From contig NC_081414.1 of NCBI RefSeq assembly GCF_030272615.1, positions 307,120,164 to 307,184,163 of the forward strand: a stretch of DNA of 64,000 nt, written 5' to 3'. Under the pieces are notes generated by a model. That model was not told where the DNA came from. It made no database searches and saw only the letters and a list, made by a program, of their open reading frames with translations. The translations under genes were made by a program, and so were the position numbers. Of this stretch, positions 35,618 through 46,841 are shown piece after piece; positions within the stretch are counted from its first letter, which is position 1; the number at the start of each line of letters is the position of its first letter. Origin of the DNA: Cryptomeria japonica. Taxonomy: Eukaryota; Streptophyta; Pinopsida; Cupressales; Cupressaceae.

Positions 35618-36784
35618 CCAGGACTAGGAGGGACATCATCCGCGAGAGCTTGCAAGGATGAGGAGGACCGAGGGAGCACCCAGTGACAGAGGCACGTGCT
35701 CCTTAGACAGACAGTAGACATTATGTAGTTTGACATTTTGTAGTCAACCTGCGGGCCATACTAAGGACGGACAGTCCAATTTTGTACTCCGATATTATGT
35801 GGATATATGATATGATATGCATCGATATGATGAGATGCAATATGTTATGACCGATGTTATTTTCCATGTATGGATGGCTTATGCACTGTTTTATGCACCA
35901 TTGTGGAATATGTATGGATGTATATATTTTTTTGCTTATGCATTTTTGATGCATTTATAATATGAAATGGATAAGATGCTTGATGTGATGCAAATGTACT
36001 AACCAAATGGATGCAGGATGCAGCATATGTGTGCGGGGAAATCGGAGCACTAAACCAAACTGACTATCCGAACTGACGGAAGAAATGTTAGTAAGAAGAA
36101 AATGAGATAGAAGACAGTTAAAGATGAAGAAAACTTGCTTTCAGTAATGCACTTTGTAGGTGAGAACCTTTATTTTTATGTAGCAAAATGGATGCGTAGC
36201 ATCATGGCATTGAAGGCCAGAGCTGAAATGCAACCCTTTTTGCAAAAGATAGACACATCATAGACAAGCAACAATCACAACCAAAAAAGAAAAGGATCAG
36301 GATCCATCCCGGTCACTCTAAATCACTCAGTGACATCATCAAGCAACATAGGAACATGACCGAAGCCAAAGATAAATCAATAAAAAGATAAGATGTACAA
36401 ATTCAAATCAAACAAACATCTTGATCTTCATTGTCAAAAGTTGAAAGTGTGGATAGGACGATCATGCTGTCTGGTTTCAGGACATGTGGTACCCCGTCTA
36501 AGACAGGACACAGTCTGGTTTCGAGTATACCACACCCTGTATAAGACCCATGATAGTAAGGACAAATGATTTTGAGGTTGATTGATATGACACTTTTTGA
36601 TTAGTTTGGATGTCTGGTTTGATGGAAAAAGTTCATCTGTTAATGCGTGATTTCATTAAAGCACAGTGTTGAATTGTGAGTTGTTGGATGGATGCTCAGG
36701 GATCTGTCTATGCACAAAAGAGATCCTTTATTGCAAAATGCGTGTTTTTTGGATTTTAATGTTTTGAAATGATTTTTGTGTTCA
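35618..36784. other. Non-coding spacer after the PMD gene
   Basis: No supported gene. It presumably holds the 3' untranslated region of the PMD gene and the beginning of the convergent spacer of Tat-C1. Confidence 0.5.
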
Positions 36785-37190
36785 TTTTTTCAGGACTTTT
36801 TATGATTGTTAGGGATTTTCATTTTTTCAGTTTTTAGAAACTTTTTTCAGGACTTTATTCAATTTTTTTGCTTGAAGATTTTTTCAGGACTTTATTCGAT
36901 TTTTTTGCTTGAAGATTTTTTTAGGACATTTTATGATTTTATCTCAAGACATTTTCCAATTTTTTTGAGATTTTTTCAGGACATTTTTCAATTTTTTTGA
37001 ATTTTTTAAGGACATTTTTCAATTTTTTTTGAATTTTTTCAAGACATTTTTCAATTTTTTTTGAATTTTTTTTTCAAGACATTTTTCAATTTTTTTGAAT
37101 TTTTTTTTCAGGACATTTTTCAATTTTTTTTGAATTTTTTCAGGACATTTTTCAATTTTTTTGAATTTTTTTCAGGACATTTTTAAATGC
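36785..37190. repeat. T-rich tandem repeats between pol and the PMD gene
   Basis: About seven units of 31-35 bp built on caggacatttttcaattttt lie at 36970-37190, preceded by longer (~47 bp) related units containing caggactttattc at 36846-36945. In the sense direction of the element the strand is A-rich. Confidence 0.85.
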
Positions 37191-37659
37191 AAAAGTTCCA
37201 GTGATCGATCATGACAAGGGAACACACCCAATGTGCATCAGAAAGACATACATAGACCGGGACCAAAACATATGGACAAAGAACCGGGGTATGTAAGACA
37301 ATGATGTTGACCAATAACGAGCCTGAAATAGGACATCGGGTCAAGACAAAGATAAACATGAGGAGCCGGCCGAGAAAAAGCATAGCTTAAAGGTCATGAT
37401 AGATGATGGAGCAATGATCTCATTTTACACATGGCGCCTGTTTGCCAGGTTTTCACCAAGGTACTTGCCCCAAGCGCCTGTTTGCCAGGTTTTCACTAGA
37501 GGGCGAATCATTTTTCTTTGCTCTTTTTGCTCTTTTCCTTTTTTCTCTTTTTTCACTTTTTTTGTATTTTTCATTTTTTCATTTTTTTTGTATTTTTCTT
37601 CTTTTTTCATTTTTTTTGTATTTTTTCAGGATCATATTTGAAGAAGTACTAATAGAAAA
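37191..37659. other. Spacer with a 23-bp direct repeat and a T-rich tract
   Basis: No gene. A repeat beginning gcgcctgtttgccagg occurs at 37434-37456 and 37474-37496, a 40-bp period. A T/C-rich stretch fills 37500-37630. Confidence 0.7.
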
Positions 37660-40600
37660 TTAGGCCCAGTGCTTGCGGAGATGCATGTTGTTTATAGGAT
37701 CGGACAAAGGGTCACCTTCCGGGGTAGCAAGCTGATATGCCCCTGAGCCATATGTTGCAGTTACTATGAAAGGACCAACCCAATTAGGTTCAAATTTACC
37801 TTTGATGATGTCAGTAGACTGTGCATTCTTAGGGTTTGCCTTTAAAACTAAGTCTCCCACTTCGAAGTGTCACCCTTTGACCTTCTTATTATAAGAGCGA
37901 CGGAGACGGTTTTGATATGCTTGCAAATGTGTAAGAGTTGTCTGACATTTCTCATCTAACATCTCAAGCTGATGCAGCCGAGAGACTCTGTGTGTCTCGT
38001 CATCAATCAGATGTTGCAAGGAAACACGCAAGGAAGGAATCTCCACCTCCAAAGGTAAAATAGTGTCCGCACCATACACCAAGGAATAAGGTGTTGCGCC
38101 AGTAGGTGTGCGGATAGAAGTGCGATAAGCCCATAGTGCTGGATTCAGCTGCACATGCCAATCTCGACCAGCATCATTGACAACCTTTTTCAGGATCTTG
38201 ATAATGGTTTTATTTGATGCTTCAGCTTGACCATTCCCCTGTGGATAGTATGGACTGGATAAATGGTGTTGGATATGAAACTTTGCAAAAAGCTCTTTAA
38301 CATCTTTATTCTTGAAAGGACGACCATTATCAGAGACTATGGCAAGGGGAACCCCATAGCTGCATATGATATAATTCAATAGAAACTTTGAAATTTGGAC
38401 ACCCGTGATATAGGTCATGGGAATAGCCTCAATCCATTTTGTAAAATACTCTGTGGCTCTAATGATGAACTTGTGTCCATTTGCAGAGGTCGGGTGAATC
38501 TTGCCAATAAGATCCAATCCCCATTGAGAAAAAGGCCACGGAGATATGACAGAATGAATCTCTTGGGCTGGTGCATGAATGTAGTTTCCATGAATCTGGC
38601 ATTTGTAGCACTTCTTAACAAAATCATGAACATCTTTTTCCAGAGTGGGCCAATAATACCCAGCCCGAATCAACTTTTTAGCTAAGCTTAGACCATTGAA
38701 ATGGCCACCACATATACCATCGTGAACCTCGTGTAAAGCTGTTTGTGCTTCATCAGAATCCAAACACCTGAGGAGGGTATGGTCAAAGGAACGGCAGTAA
38801 AGGGTGTCGGTGATGATGACATATTTGGCTATCTGTCGGATAAAGGCTTGGCGTTGGTTAGCGAAAAGGTTGGGTGGTAAGGTTTGGGATTTTAAATATT
38901 GATAGATGTCATTGTACCATGGGGAATTGGGACCAACAAGAACGCACATCACATCCGCTGTCGGAATGTCAAAAGAAGGAACCAGCAATTGTTCAACTAA
39001 AAATTCACATTTGTCCATATTGCTTGGCATATTCAACATGGAAGCAATTGTAGCCATCGCATCTGCCGACTTATTTTGCATTCTTGGAACTTGATTGAAA
39101 TGGATAGCCGTGAACTTGGTCTTGAAGAAATCTACCATATGCTTATAGGGAATAAGCTTTTCATCTTTTGTTTCGTAGTCATCATTCACTTGTCGGATGA
39201 CTAATTGAGAATCTCCATAGACTTGCAAATGCTTGACATTCCAGTGGACTGCTACTCGGAGTCCTGTAACCAGTGCTTCATACTCTGCAATGTTATTGGT
39301 GCAGGGGAAAGTTATTCTGTAAGACTTTGGAATAGCATCACCTTGAGGGGTGACAAACAAGATGCCTACTCCGGACCCAAACTTGGTATGGGACCCATCA
39401 AAGTACAACTTCCATTCATTAGATGATGTGAAAGAAAAGACTGATTCATCTGGAAAATCGGTCAACATGGGATGATCATCAGAAATAGGAGCCTCTACAA
39501 GTTGATCTGCTATGACTTGTCCTTTTATGGCCTTTCGCTCCATATACTCAATGTCAAATTCACTGAGAATCATGACCCATTTTGCTAGGCGACCCGTCAA
39601 AGCTGCTCGGCTAAGCAAATATTTTAAGGGGTCAATTTTTGCAACCAACAATGTTCGGTGGCTCAGCATATAATGTCGAAGTTTCTGCATTGCAAATACC
39701 ACTGCTAAGCATGCCCTTTCAATAGTTGAATAATTTAGCTCATAGCCTACCAGTGTCCGACTGATATAGTAAATAGCTCTCTCTTTGCCGTTCTCATCTT
39801 GTTGGGCCAAGAGAACTCCTAATGTCATTTCAGTTGCAAAAATATACAATAAAAATGGCTTTTCGTCTATCGGAGGCATTAGAATAGGTGGCAACAGCAA
39901 ATATTCTTTAAGAGCTTGAAAGGCTGATTGACATTGCTTAGTCCATTTGAAAGTGACACCTTTATGCAATAGATGCTGGAATGGATGACATTTGTTGGCC
40001 AACTGAGCTATGAAGTGGCAGATTGACTGGAGCTTTCCTTGCAGACTTCTTAATTGCCGGAGATTTGAAGGCGGAGGCATATCCATTATTGCTTTGACTT
40101 TGGCAGGGTCGACCTCAATGCCTCGGTGAGAAACAATGTATCCTAGTAATTTGCCAGCTGTGACACCAAAGACACACTTGTTTGGATTGAGCCTAAGTTT
40201 GTAGGTCTCCATTTGGTCAAAGATCGGGCCCAGGATGGCCAGATGACTATCTCTAGTGACAGATTTGCATAACAAGTCATCAACATAGTCCTCCATCAGA
40301 GTGTGCATGAAATCATGAAAAATTGTCGTCATTGCTCTTTGATATGTTGCACCTGCATTTTTAAGACCGAAGGGCATCACATTCCAACAATAGGTACCCC
40401 AAGCACAAGTGAATGTTGTCTTATGCTGATCTTCAGGAGCAATGCAAATTTGGTTATAGCCGGAGAAACCATCCATCAATGAAAGCATCTCATATCCAGC
40501 CATCATGTCCACTATGATGTCTATGTTTGGCAATAGAAAATCATCTTTAGGGCATGCTTTATTGAGATCCCTAAAATTTGTGCAGATTCTGATGCCCCCA

Positions 40601-40732
40601 GTTACTTTGCTAACTGGCACTAAATTTGAAATCTAGTCTGCATAATCAATGGGTCTGATGAAGCCCACATCTAGCAATTTTTTTAATTCCACTTTGACCA
40701 GAAGAGCCACCTGAGGATGCATCTTTCTAAGT
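37660..40732 (-). pseudogene. Tat-C1 pol: RT, two RNase H domains, integrase
   Basis: The main open frame (40620-37870) encodes 916 residues. RT holds YVDD at residues 112-115. The gypsy RNase H (about 255-375) has its first motif changed to IFATEMTLG, without the usual catalytic Asp. A second, archaeal-type RNase H (about 403-530) keeps D408, E448, D470 and D520 (YFDGS, AEYEAL, YGDSQ, NKSADA). Integrase has H633/H640/C671/C674 and D703, D764, E800. A TGA at 37867 separates the last 66 codons (VGDLVLKANPK...HLRKHW). Upstream, a TAG at 40622 replaces the Trp of a YADWISN motif and another TAG (40733) replaces a Gln. With so few lesions this is the best-preserved pol in the window. Inactivity of this copy is likely but not proven. 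Confidence 0.93.
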
Positions 40733-40734
40733 TT

Positions 40735-41949
40735 CTATTTGACAGGCTTGGCATCCACTTTTATTGGCAAATGATGAAGAACCAATTCTGGATCAAGGCC
40801 AGGCATATCTGCATAGGACCATGCAAAGTTGATCTTCTTCTCAAGAAAGAAATTGACAAAATCTATTTTTTCCTGTTGTGAGAGAGAAGCGGCAAAATGA
40901 ATGACCTTAGGTTTGTCAGGTGTACCCAAATTGATTTCCTCAGTCATTTCCACAAGTAATGTTGATTTGTCCTGACTTGATAGGGGTATGTCCACTCTTC
41001 CACCTTTGGGCGCCTCAAAGAGGTTTTCACCCGCAGGTACGTCTTTTCTTTTTACTTTTGTATGATCAGAGAGTGCCTTACGGTTTTCACCCAAAGATCT
41101 ATTCTTTTGATTTTTTATTATTTCTTTTTTTTTTTCATTTTGATGACTGGAAGAGGGAGTTGACTCCCTAAAATATGCCGTGGAATCTAGGTCAATAGCA
41201 AATCCTGCCTTATGATCACCTTGTGGTATGCCTTCCTGTAGTCCAAGGAATTCTGCAATTGCTTCATCATTTTGAAAATAGTCCAATGTGAGCGGTTCTT
41301 GTTGGTCATGTTGGATAAGCTGGGGATAGATGAGGGGCATGTCATCATCAGTTGTAAGGAGAGAGAGGGCTGATATGGTAAAGATATGAACATCTGTAGT
41401 GTCACTATCTGAACTGCTTGTATCGGATTCGGAGCTTGGATCCCAAAATGTCTCTATCCAAGCGTGAGGACAGGTTTTAGGAAGAGGAGTTATTTCATGT
41501 TTGTCTTCCATAGGCAAGTTATCAGGGTCAATGAAAATATTATCGAGGGCATAGGAGCTAGAAGAAAAAGAACTCCACTCCCATTCATTAGAATCAATTT
41601 CAGGGTGGGGATCCTCAGGTGTTATTTCATCGTCAGAATCACGCCCTTTTCTACACGTGGGAACTTTGGTAGATGTGGATCCAATTTGCAACGGTACAAA
41701 ACCTAACCCTAAAGTTGGAGGTCGCCTCTTGGGTATGACAGGTTCTAGCCTTCCATTGTTGTTCAAGCCTAAGCCATTGCAACCATCATATCCTTTCTTT
41801 TGCAGCATGGTAAATCCTTTGCCATATTGTTCCACTGGCAATGTGACAGGTGGGGTCTCAATTGGATCTTTATAAATCCAATCTATGACATCGTCATCTA
41901 CAGTTTCCTTGTCAAGTTCTCCCCATTTGGTAAATGTAGTAGGAGGTTG
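40735..41949 (-). pseudogene. Tat-C1 protease-RT linker with G-patch domain
   Basis: The frame 41841-40735 (368 codons) follows the protease region after a TAA at 41948 that replaces a Gln. Near its start is a G-patch: GKGFTMLQKKGYDGCNGLGL, then NNNGRLEPV. G-patches are glycine-rich RNA-binding modules found after protease in some retroelements. The rest is acidic and Ser-rich and leads to KINFAWSYADMPGLDPELV, the conserved sequence just before RT. The ATG heading this frame is internal: sequence upstream (about 41946-41842) is still coding-like (WGELDKETVDDDVIDWIY). Confidence 0.8.
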
Positions 41950-44229
41950 TTATTGAATAATGACCTTAGGTTCTTTTTGCAATAAATGTGGTTTGCCATA
42001 TGATTTTGGAGATATTGGCAAATTCCCGATGAGGAATGTCTGATCCATTGAATATTCTCCACATCCTTGGTCTTGTATCTTCACTTTTCCTTTGATAGCC
42101 TCTAACAATTGATTGGGATCCACATAGCTATGTGATTTGGCCTCTCTGTTGACTGGGACTTGCCGCTGAGGGGTATCCTTTAGAGTAGCACAAAATTGAA
42201 ATGGATTAGGATCTCCAGGAATTGTTATCTCAGTTCCATTGTAAGGATATTTCAAACATTGATGATAGGTGGATGGAACTGCTTTCATTGCATGAATCCA
42301 TGGACGGCCAAGGATCATATTATAAGGGAGATCAAGGTCGAGGACTTGTAGGAAATTGTTTTCTGTCACTGGACCAACTCTGATAGGCAATGTAAATATC
42401 CCTTTGGATGGGTGCTTAGCATCATCATATGCTTTGATTGTTATTCTTTTAGAAGCATCAATGTCATTTTCTATATACCCAAGGCCAATAACCACTCTCA
42501 AAGTACAAATATTAAGACCTGCTCCACCATCTACCAAGACTTGAAGGTGTAAAGGATCATTGTGAGGGAGCTTGTCGGGTGAGATATCATTGTCAGAAAA
42601 TGCGACATTTCGGGAAACGGCTAAATGTCCAATCCGGGCTTGAAACTGGTCAACATCAATATCGGTTGGAACAATGGACTCAACTAAATCTTTATCCAGG
42701 ACTGCACGATGCATGGGAGACATTTTCAATAACTCAAGGATTGATATTTGTGCAGGTGTCTTTCCTAGGTGATCCAAAAGATTATACTGACTTGCAGGAG
42801 TTGGCTTGGGAGGAGCTGCAGGAGCTCCTTTCAGGACTATCTTGGATCGACGAGTGGTGACTGCACAAGAAGGATCTTGTCCCTTTATTCTCAAGGTAGA
42901 AACATACTCATTTGATGCATGAAAACAATTAATGACATTATTATAACCAGAACTTGCATAATTGGCCATTTGGGCAGAGTTGGAAGAAGACGCTTTTCCC
43001 TTGTCATGATCAAGCAATGGAGTTTTGAAAATAGTATGATCAGTGTTAGAGGTCGGATGGGGTGGATCTACCTCAATTACTCCTTGCTCTAATAAATCTT
43101 GAATCATGTGTTTCAATTGGAAATAGGATGCAGTTTTGTGTCCTTTAGACCGATGATATTCACAGTACGCATTATCATTCCACCAATGCGGTTTTACCGC
43201 TGGTTCTGCCTTGATATCTGGTAGCTTAATAAATTTTGCTTGTATCAATTGTCTCATTACTGATTCAATAGGCTCTCCCAATGTTGTAAATTGTCGAGGA
43301 GGCCCGTCCCATGATCGGAAGGGTTTGCGCTGCTGGTTTTGTTGTTGGCCTTGTTGTTGAGTATGCTGTTGTTGAGTATGTTGTTGAGTATGTTGTTGTT
43401 GAGCATGTTGTTGATATTGTGACTGTTGAGTAACATTGCTCATTGGTGCTTGATTTTGTTCCATAGTTGACATATTAGGAACACTCAATTTCTCGATCGT
43501 GAATGGGGGTTGATTTGCATTCACCGCTCTTGCATCAACAACTCCATCATTAGTGACATTCTTGTTCTTATACCAAAATCTGTTTCTATCCCCCGAATAA
43601 TTGGTATTGTCATTGTCTTTATTGAGCTTGATAATTACTTTAGCTACCAGAGTTGTTTCAATGCTCATTCCCTTCTTAATAAGTTTCTCTATAGTACTGG
43701 GACTTTTCAACTTTAGCTCATACATCATTTCTGGGACCAAATTCTGGATAAACAGATTCACTTGTTGTTCTTCGGGTATATCAAGAGAAGAACAACTATA
43801 CAAGCTTCGCCATCGTTGCAAGAAAGTCACTAATGATTCACCTTTCTTTTGCTTGGTGTTGCATAAATCTGACATGGTCACATCACTGTCGATGTTGAAC
43901 GCAAAATGAGATAAAAACTTTTGAGCCAATTCAGACCAAGTCTTTATATTTCCTGGCAAATGTGAATACCAATCCATAGCTTGTCCCGTGAGACTTCGTG
44001 CAAATAAGCGCATTAGATATGTCTCCTCATAGCTTACTTTAGTACATGCCATGAAAAATGCTCAAATGTGATCTTTTGGATTGCCATTCCCTTTATATTT
44101 CTCAAAATTAGGTGCCTCAAAATGCTTAGGGAATGGAGGCATGTATACACTCTTGTCAAATGGATTAGGACATAAATCTTGATCTGTATACAGCTTCTTT
44201 GTTCCTTTAGTTTCTAATGCGTCAACTTT
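41950..44229 (-). pseudogene. Tat-C1 gag capsid, zinc motif and protease
   Basis: The frame 44052-41950 (700 codons) begins within the capsid domain (SYEETYLMRLFARSLTG, LPGNIKTWSELAQKFL, QKKGESLVTFLQRWR). A Gln/His repeat follows, then a zinc motif CEYHRSKGHKTASYF in which the final Cys has become Tyr; Tat-C2 keeps Cys. Protease is the plant gypsy type VLVDGGAGLNIC, about residue 505. A 10-residue segment just before the catalytic motif, present in Tat-C2, is missing. Upstream of 44052 a TGA replaces an Arg codon (Tat-C2 has CGA), and another TGA lies at 44229. Confidence 0.88.
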
Positions 44230-45855
44230 TCATTGCAACTTCTCAAGTTGTTGCGCAATTGTATCAGAATTTAGAGGTCCATCATTAATCCCAGTTGGTA
44301 TCCTTTGTCGATACATCGCATTTCCGATCGGTTGTTGATACTCTAAAATGGCCGTTTTTGGTGTTTCCGGCATATAAAGTTCTTGATACATCGCTTGTTG
44401 CTGCGGTTGTGCTATGCCTTGATATTGACCTTGTTGTTGTGCTTCTTGGAGCCTAGGTTGATATTGCAATTGAGTAGGTTGTTGATATTGCACAGGTGCC
44501 AATTGTGGTTGTAAAGTAGGATAGCTTGCTTGCCTTGGCACATATTGTGGCACATGTTGGTGTTGAGGCTGACGGATCAGAACTTGTTGACTTTGTGCCA
44601 ATTGTCGTTGTGGTGTATATCCCATCATTTGTAAAAAACTTTGTTTAGGTGCTTTTTGTTGCTTCTCCTTAGGATGGGGTATAGCACTTGCATTAACTTG
44701 TTGTGTTGTTTGTCCAATCCATTGTGATGGTTGCAAGTTTGCATTAACTTGTAATGGTGCCGAAGGCACTGCAATTTGTTGTCGAATGTGAAATTGTTGT
44801 TGTTGCACATTGCTAGTTTGCACATTCGATTGCACCTTTTGTATATTATTCAACTGTTGTAGTAATTGTTGTTGGTGCAAACCACTATTCGTAGCTCTTT
44901 GTGTCGCCATTATTGAAGGATTTGTCGCAATAGTATTCGGCAAAGATATTGAACTTAACGGGACATAAGAACTTTGTTGCATCGTGGAATTATTTTGGAC
45001 ATTGGTGACATTAGGCATTCCAGTTGTGAAGCTTTCCTGCATCTTAGATTTTGATCCCACTTTATGCATGTAAGGAACCACTTCTTGTTGAGGGACAGCT
45101 GTGAATACTTGCATGCTCTTCATTTGATCTTGCGTTATAGGTGTTGTGTTGAATAGTGGATTATTTATCGTTTCAAATGGTGACTTTTGAGGAATAGTCA
45201 CTATCAATGCCTTTGAAGCACGTTTACTCATCAAGGTAGGTTGAGTTGCTTGTTGTGCACCTTCTTCATTTGGATGCAGGGAAAAACTTAACAACTCACC
45301 ACCTTGTTGTTCTTGCACATTGATTTGGTCACTTGAAGATGTCACATTACTCATCATGTCAAGATACTTTTGTGGAAACATCTTAAAGACTTTGTTCAAG
45401 AACTTATCCATCTATTTTGTTATCTTTGGATCTTGAAGGAACATGTCAACATCGTCAGAAGTATCAGAATTGGATGAGGAATCTGGTTGGACATTTGGAT
45501 TCGTTTCTTGGTGAAAGCCTTGATCTGAACCAAATCCTTGTGAGAGGGTTTGTTCTTCATATAATGTTTGATTTTGAATGTCATGTTGCAGGTGTGGTTG
45601 ATTGAAATTGAAAGGCGCACTTCCTCTTGGAGTTGGTGGAACACTCCCATGTCCTAGTTTCATAGGTACAAACACTGGTTCATATAATGGAGGTGGCCCA
45701 AGTTGAACCGTTCCATATGGTGGTAGAGATGTGTTTGATGAACCTTCAATTTGTACTGTTTGACTGGTTTGAAACTGTGAATTTGCTATGTTGTCCATGG
45801 GTTGATACATTGGTTCACCCATCTTTTTAGATTTTGATCTTGTCTCAACAGGCAT
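44230..45855 (-). pseudogene. Tat-C1 gag N-terminal Gln-rich region
   Basis: The start MPVETRSKSKKMGEP at 45855 is supported by the same start in Tat-C2 (59276). The first 147 codons end at a TAG where Tat-C2 has Lys; the frame continues for 393 codons from 45411. The 540 residues are strongly biased to Gln, Pro, Asn and Tyr (for instance QYQQPTQLQYQPRLQEAQQQ), lack Cys-based motifs and look disordered. An N-terminal extension this long before the capsid domain is unusual. Some Tat elements have a separate ORF before gag, and this may be its fused equivalent. Confidence 0.8.
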
Positions 45856-46820
45856 GTCACTTGTGCAAATGCAATGTTTTTGGAATTTTCAAAGATAATG
45901 TATGATATGCAACTAAATGCAACTATATAGATGAGCATGCAATCTATGTTTTTGGTTGTTTTCGAAGATTTTGACAAACTTTTGAAATGCAAATCTAAGA
46001 GAGGGACCCTTAGGAAATAGGAATGATATCTAGACCTTAAAGGACAAAAGGACAAATGACAAAGTCTCCCCTATATGCTTGGATACTAAGCTAGGTTTGA
46101 CCAAATGATATTGATGACAAAAGGACAAAAGATTTGATAGGGTCTAGACTTCTTAACAATGACTTAGGGTTTATCAAAGATTAGGACTACTCAAGTATGA
46201 CAAAACCTAATTTTAGCACTATATGCAAAAGGACATTACTATGCAAGGGACCCTAATATGATATGATAATGACCTAAGCTTAATGAAGAGACCTAGGGTA
46301 TGCAAATATGAATGAATGACAATGATATGACTTTGATGCAAGAGGACATATGCAAATGGATAACTCTTATTTGATATGCAAAGGAGTATTGACTTAGGTG
46401 AAACCTAACCTTGGTACTTGACAATGAATTTTGCAAAATGCAACCTAGGATGAACCTAAATGCAAGTGACATGAATGTTGAGACAAGACTTTGAAAAATG
46501 TTTGACAAACATGTTTGAAGATATGTTTTGAACCTTGTTGAACTTTTGTTGGATGATTGTCTCTTGTGCTTAATCTTATGTTGGATCAATTTGTTTTGCT
46601 TTTTGAAATGGGATGCAATTCAACTTTTGACAAGCAAAGAATACAAGATATTGCAACTTAGACTCAAGACAATCATGCTCATTTCCACATTTCTTATGGT
46701 AGGCAAAGACATTAGGTACTTGAGAGGTAGACTCATTATGGGATTCAAGGAGAATATATAGATGCTTGACCCCATGGGCTCCCCTCCACGGCACTCACTT
46801 CTCGAGGTAGCCAAGCATCA
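45856..46820 (-). other. Tat-C1 leader between primer site and gag
   Basis: About 965 bp, non-coding, with many repeats of ggacaaaa and atgcaa. Tat-C2 has the corresponding region at 59277-60251. Confidence 0.7.
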
Positions 46821-46841
46821 GTCCCCATGGAAATCTCCCCA
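46821..46841 (-). other. Candidate Tat-C1 primer-binding site
   Basis: The minus strand reads tggggagatttccatgggga, starting immediately after an LTR ending in CA. The same 21 bases lie at 60252-60272 in Tat-C2. It resembles tggcgactccactgggga, the Arg-tRNA-type site of Ogre/Retand elements, in its two ends but not in the middle. The primer tRNA is not identified. Confidence 0.45.

Noticed and set aside
37396-37663. Phe-rich and Lys-rich open frames on both strands
   Set aside because: They arise from the T-rich tract; no motif.
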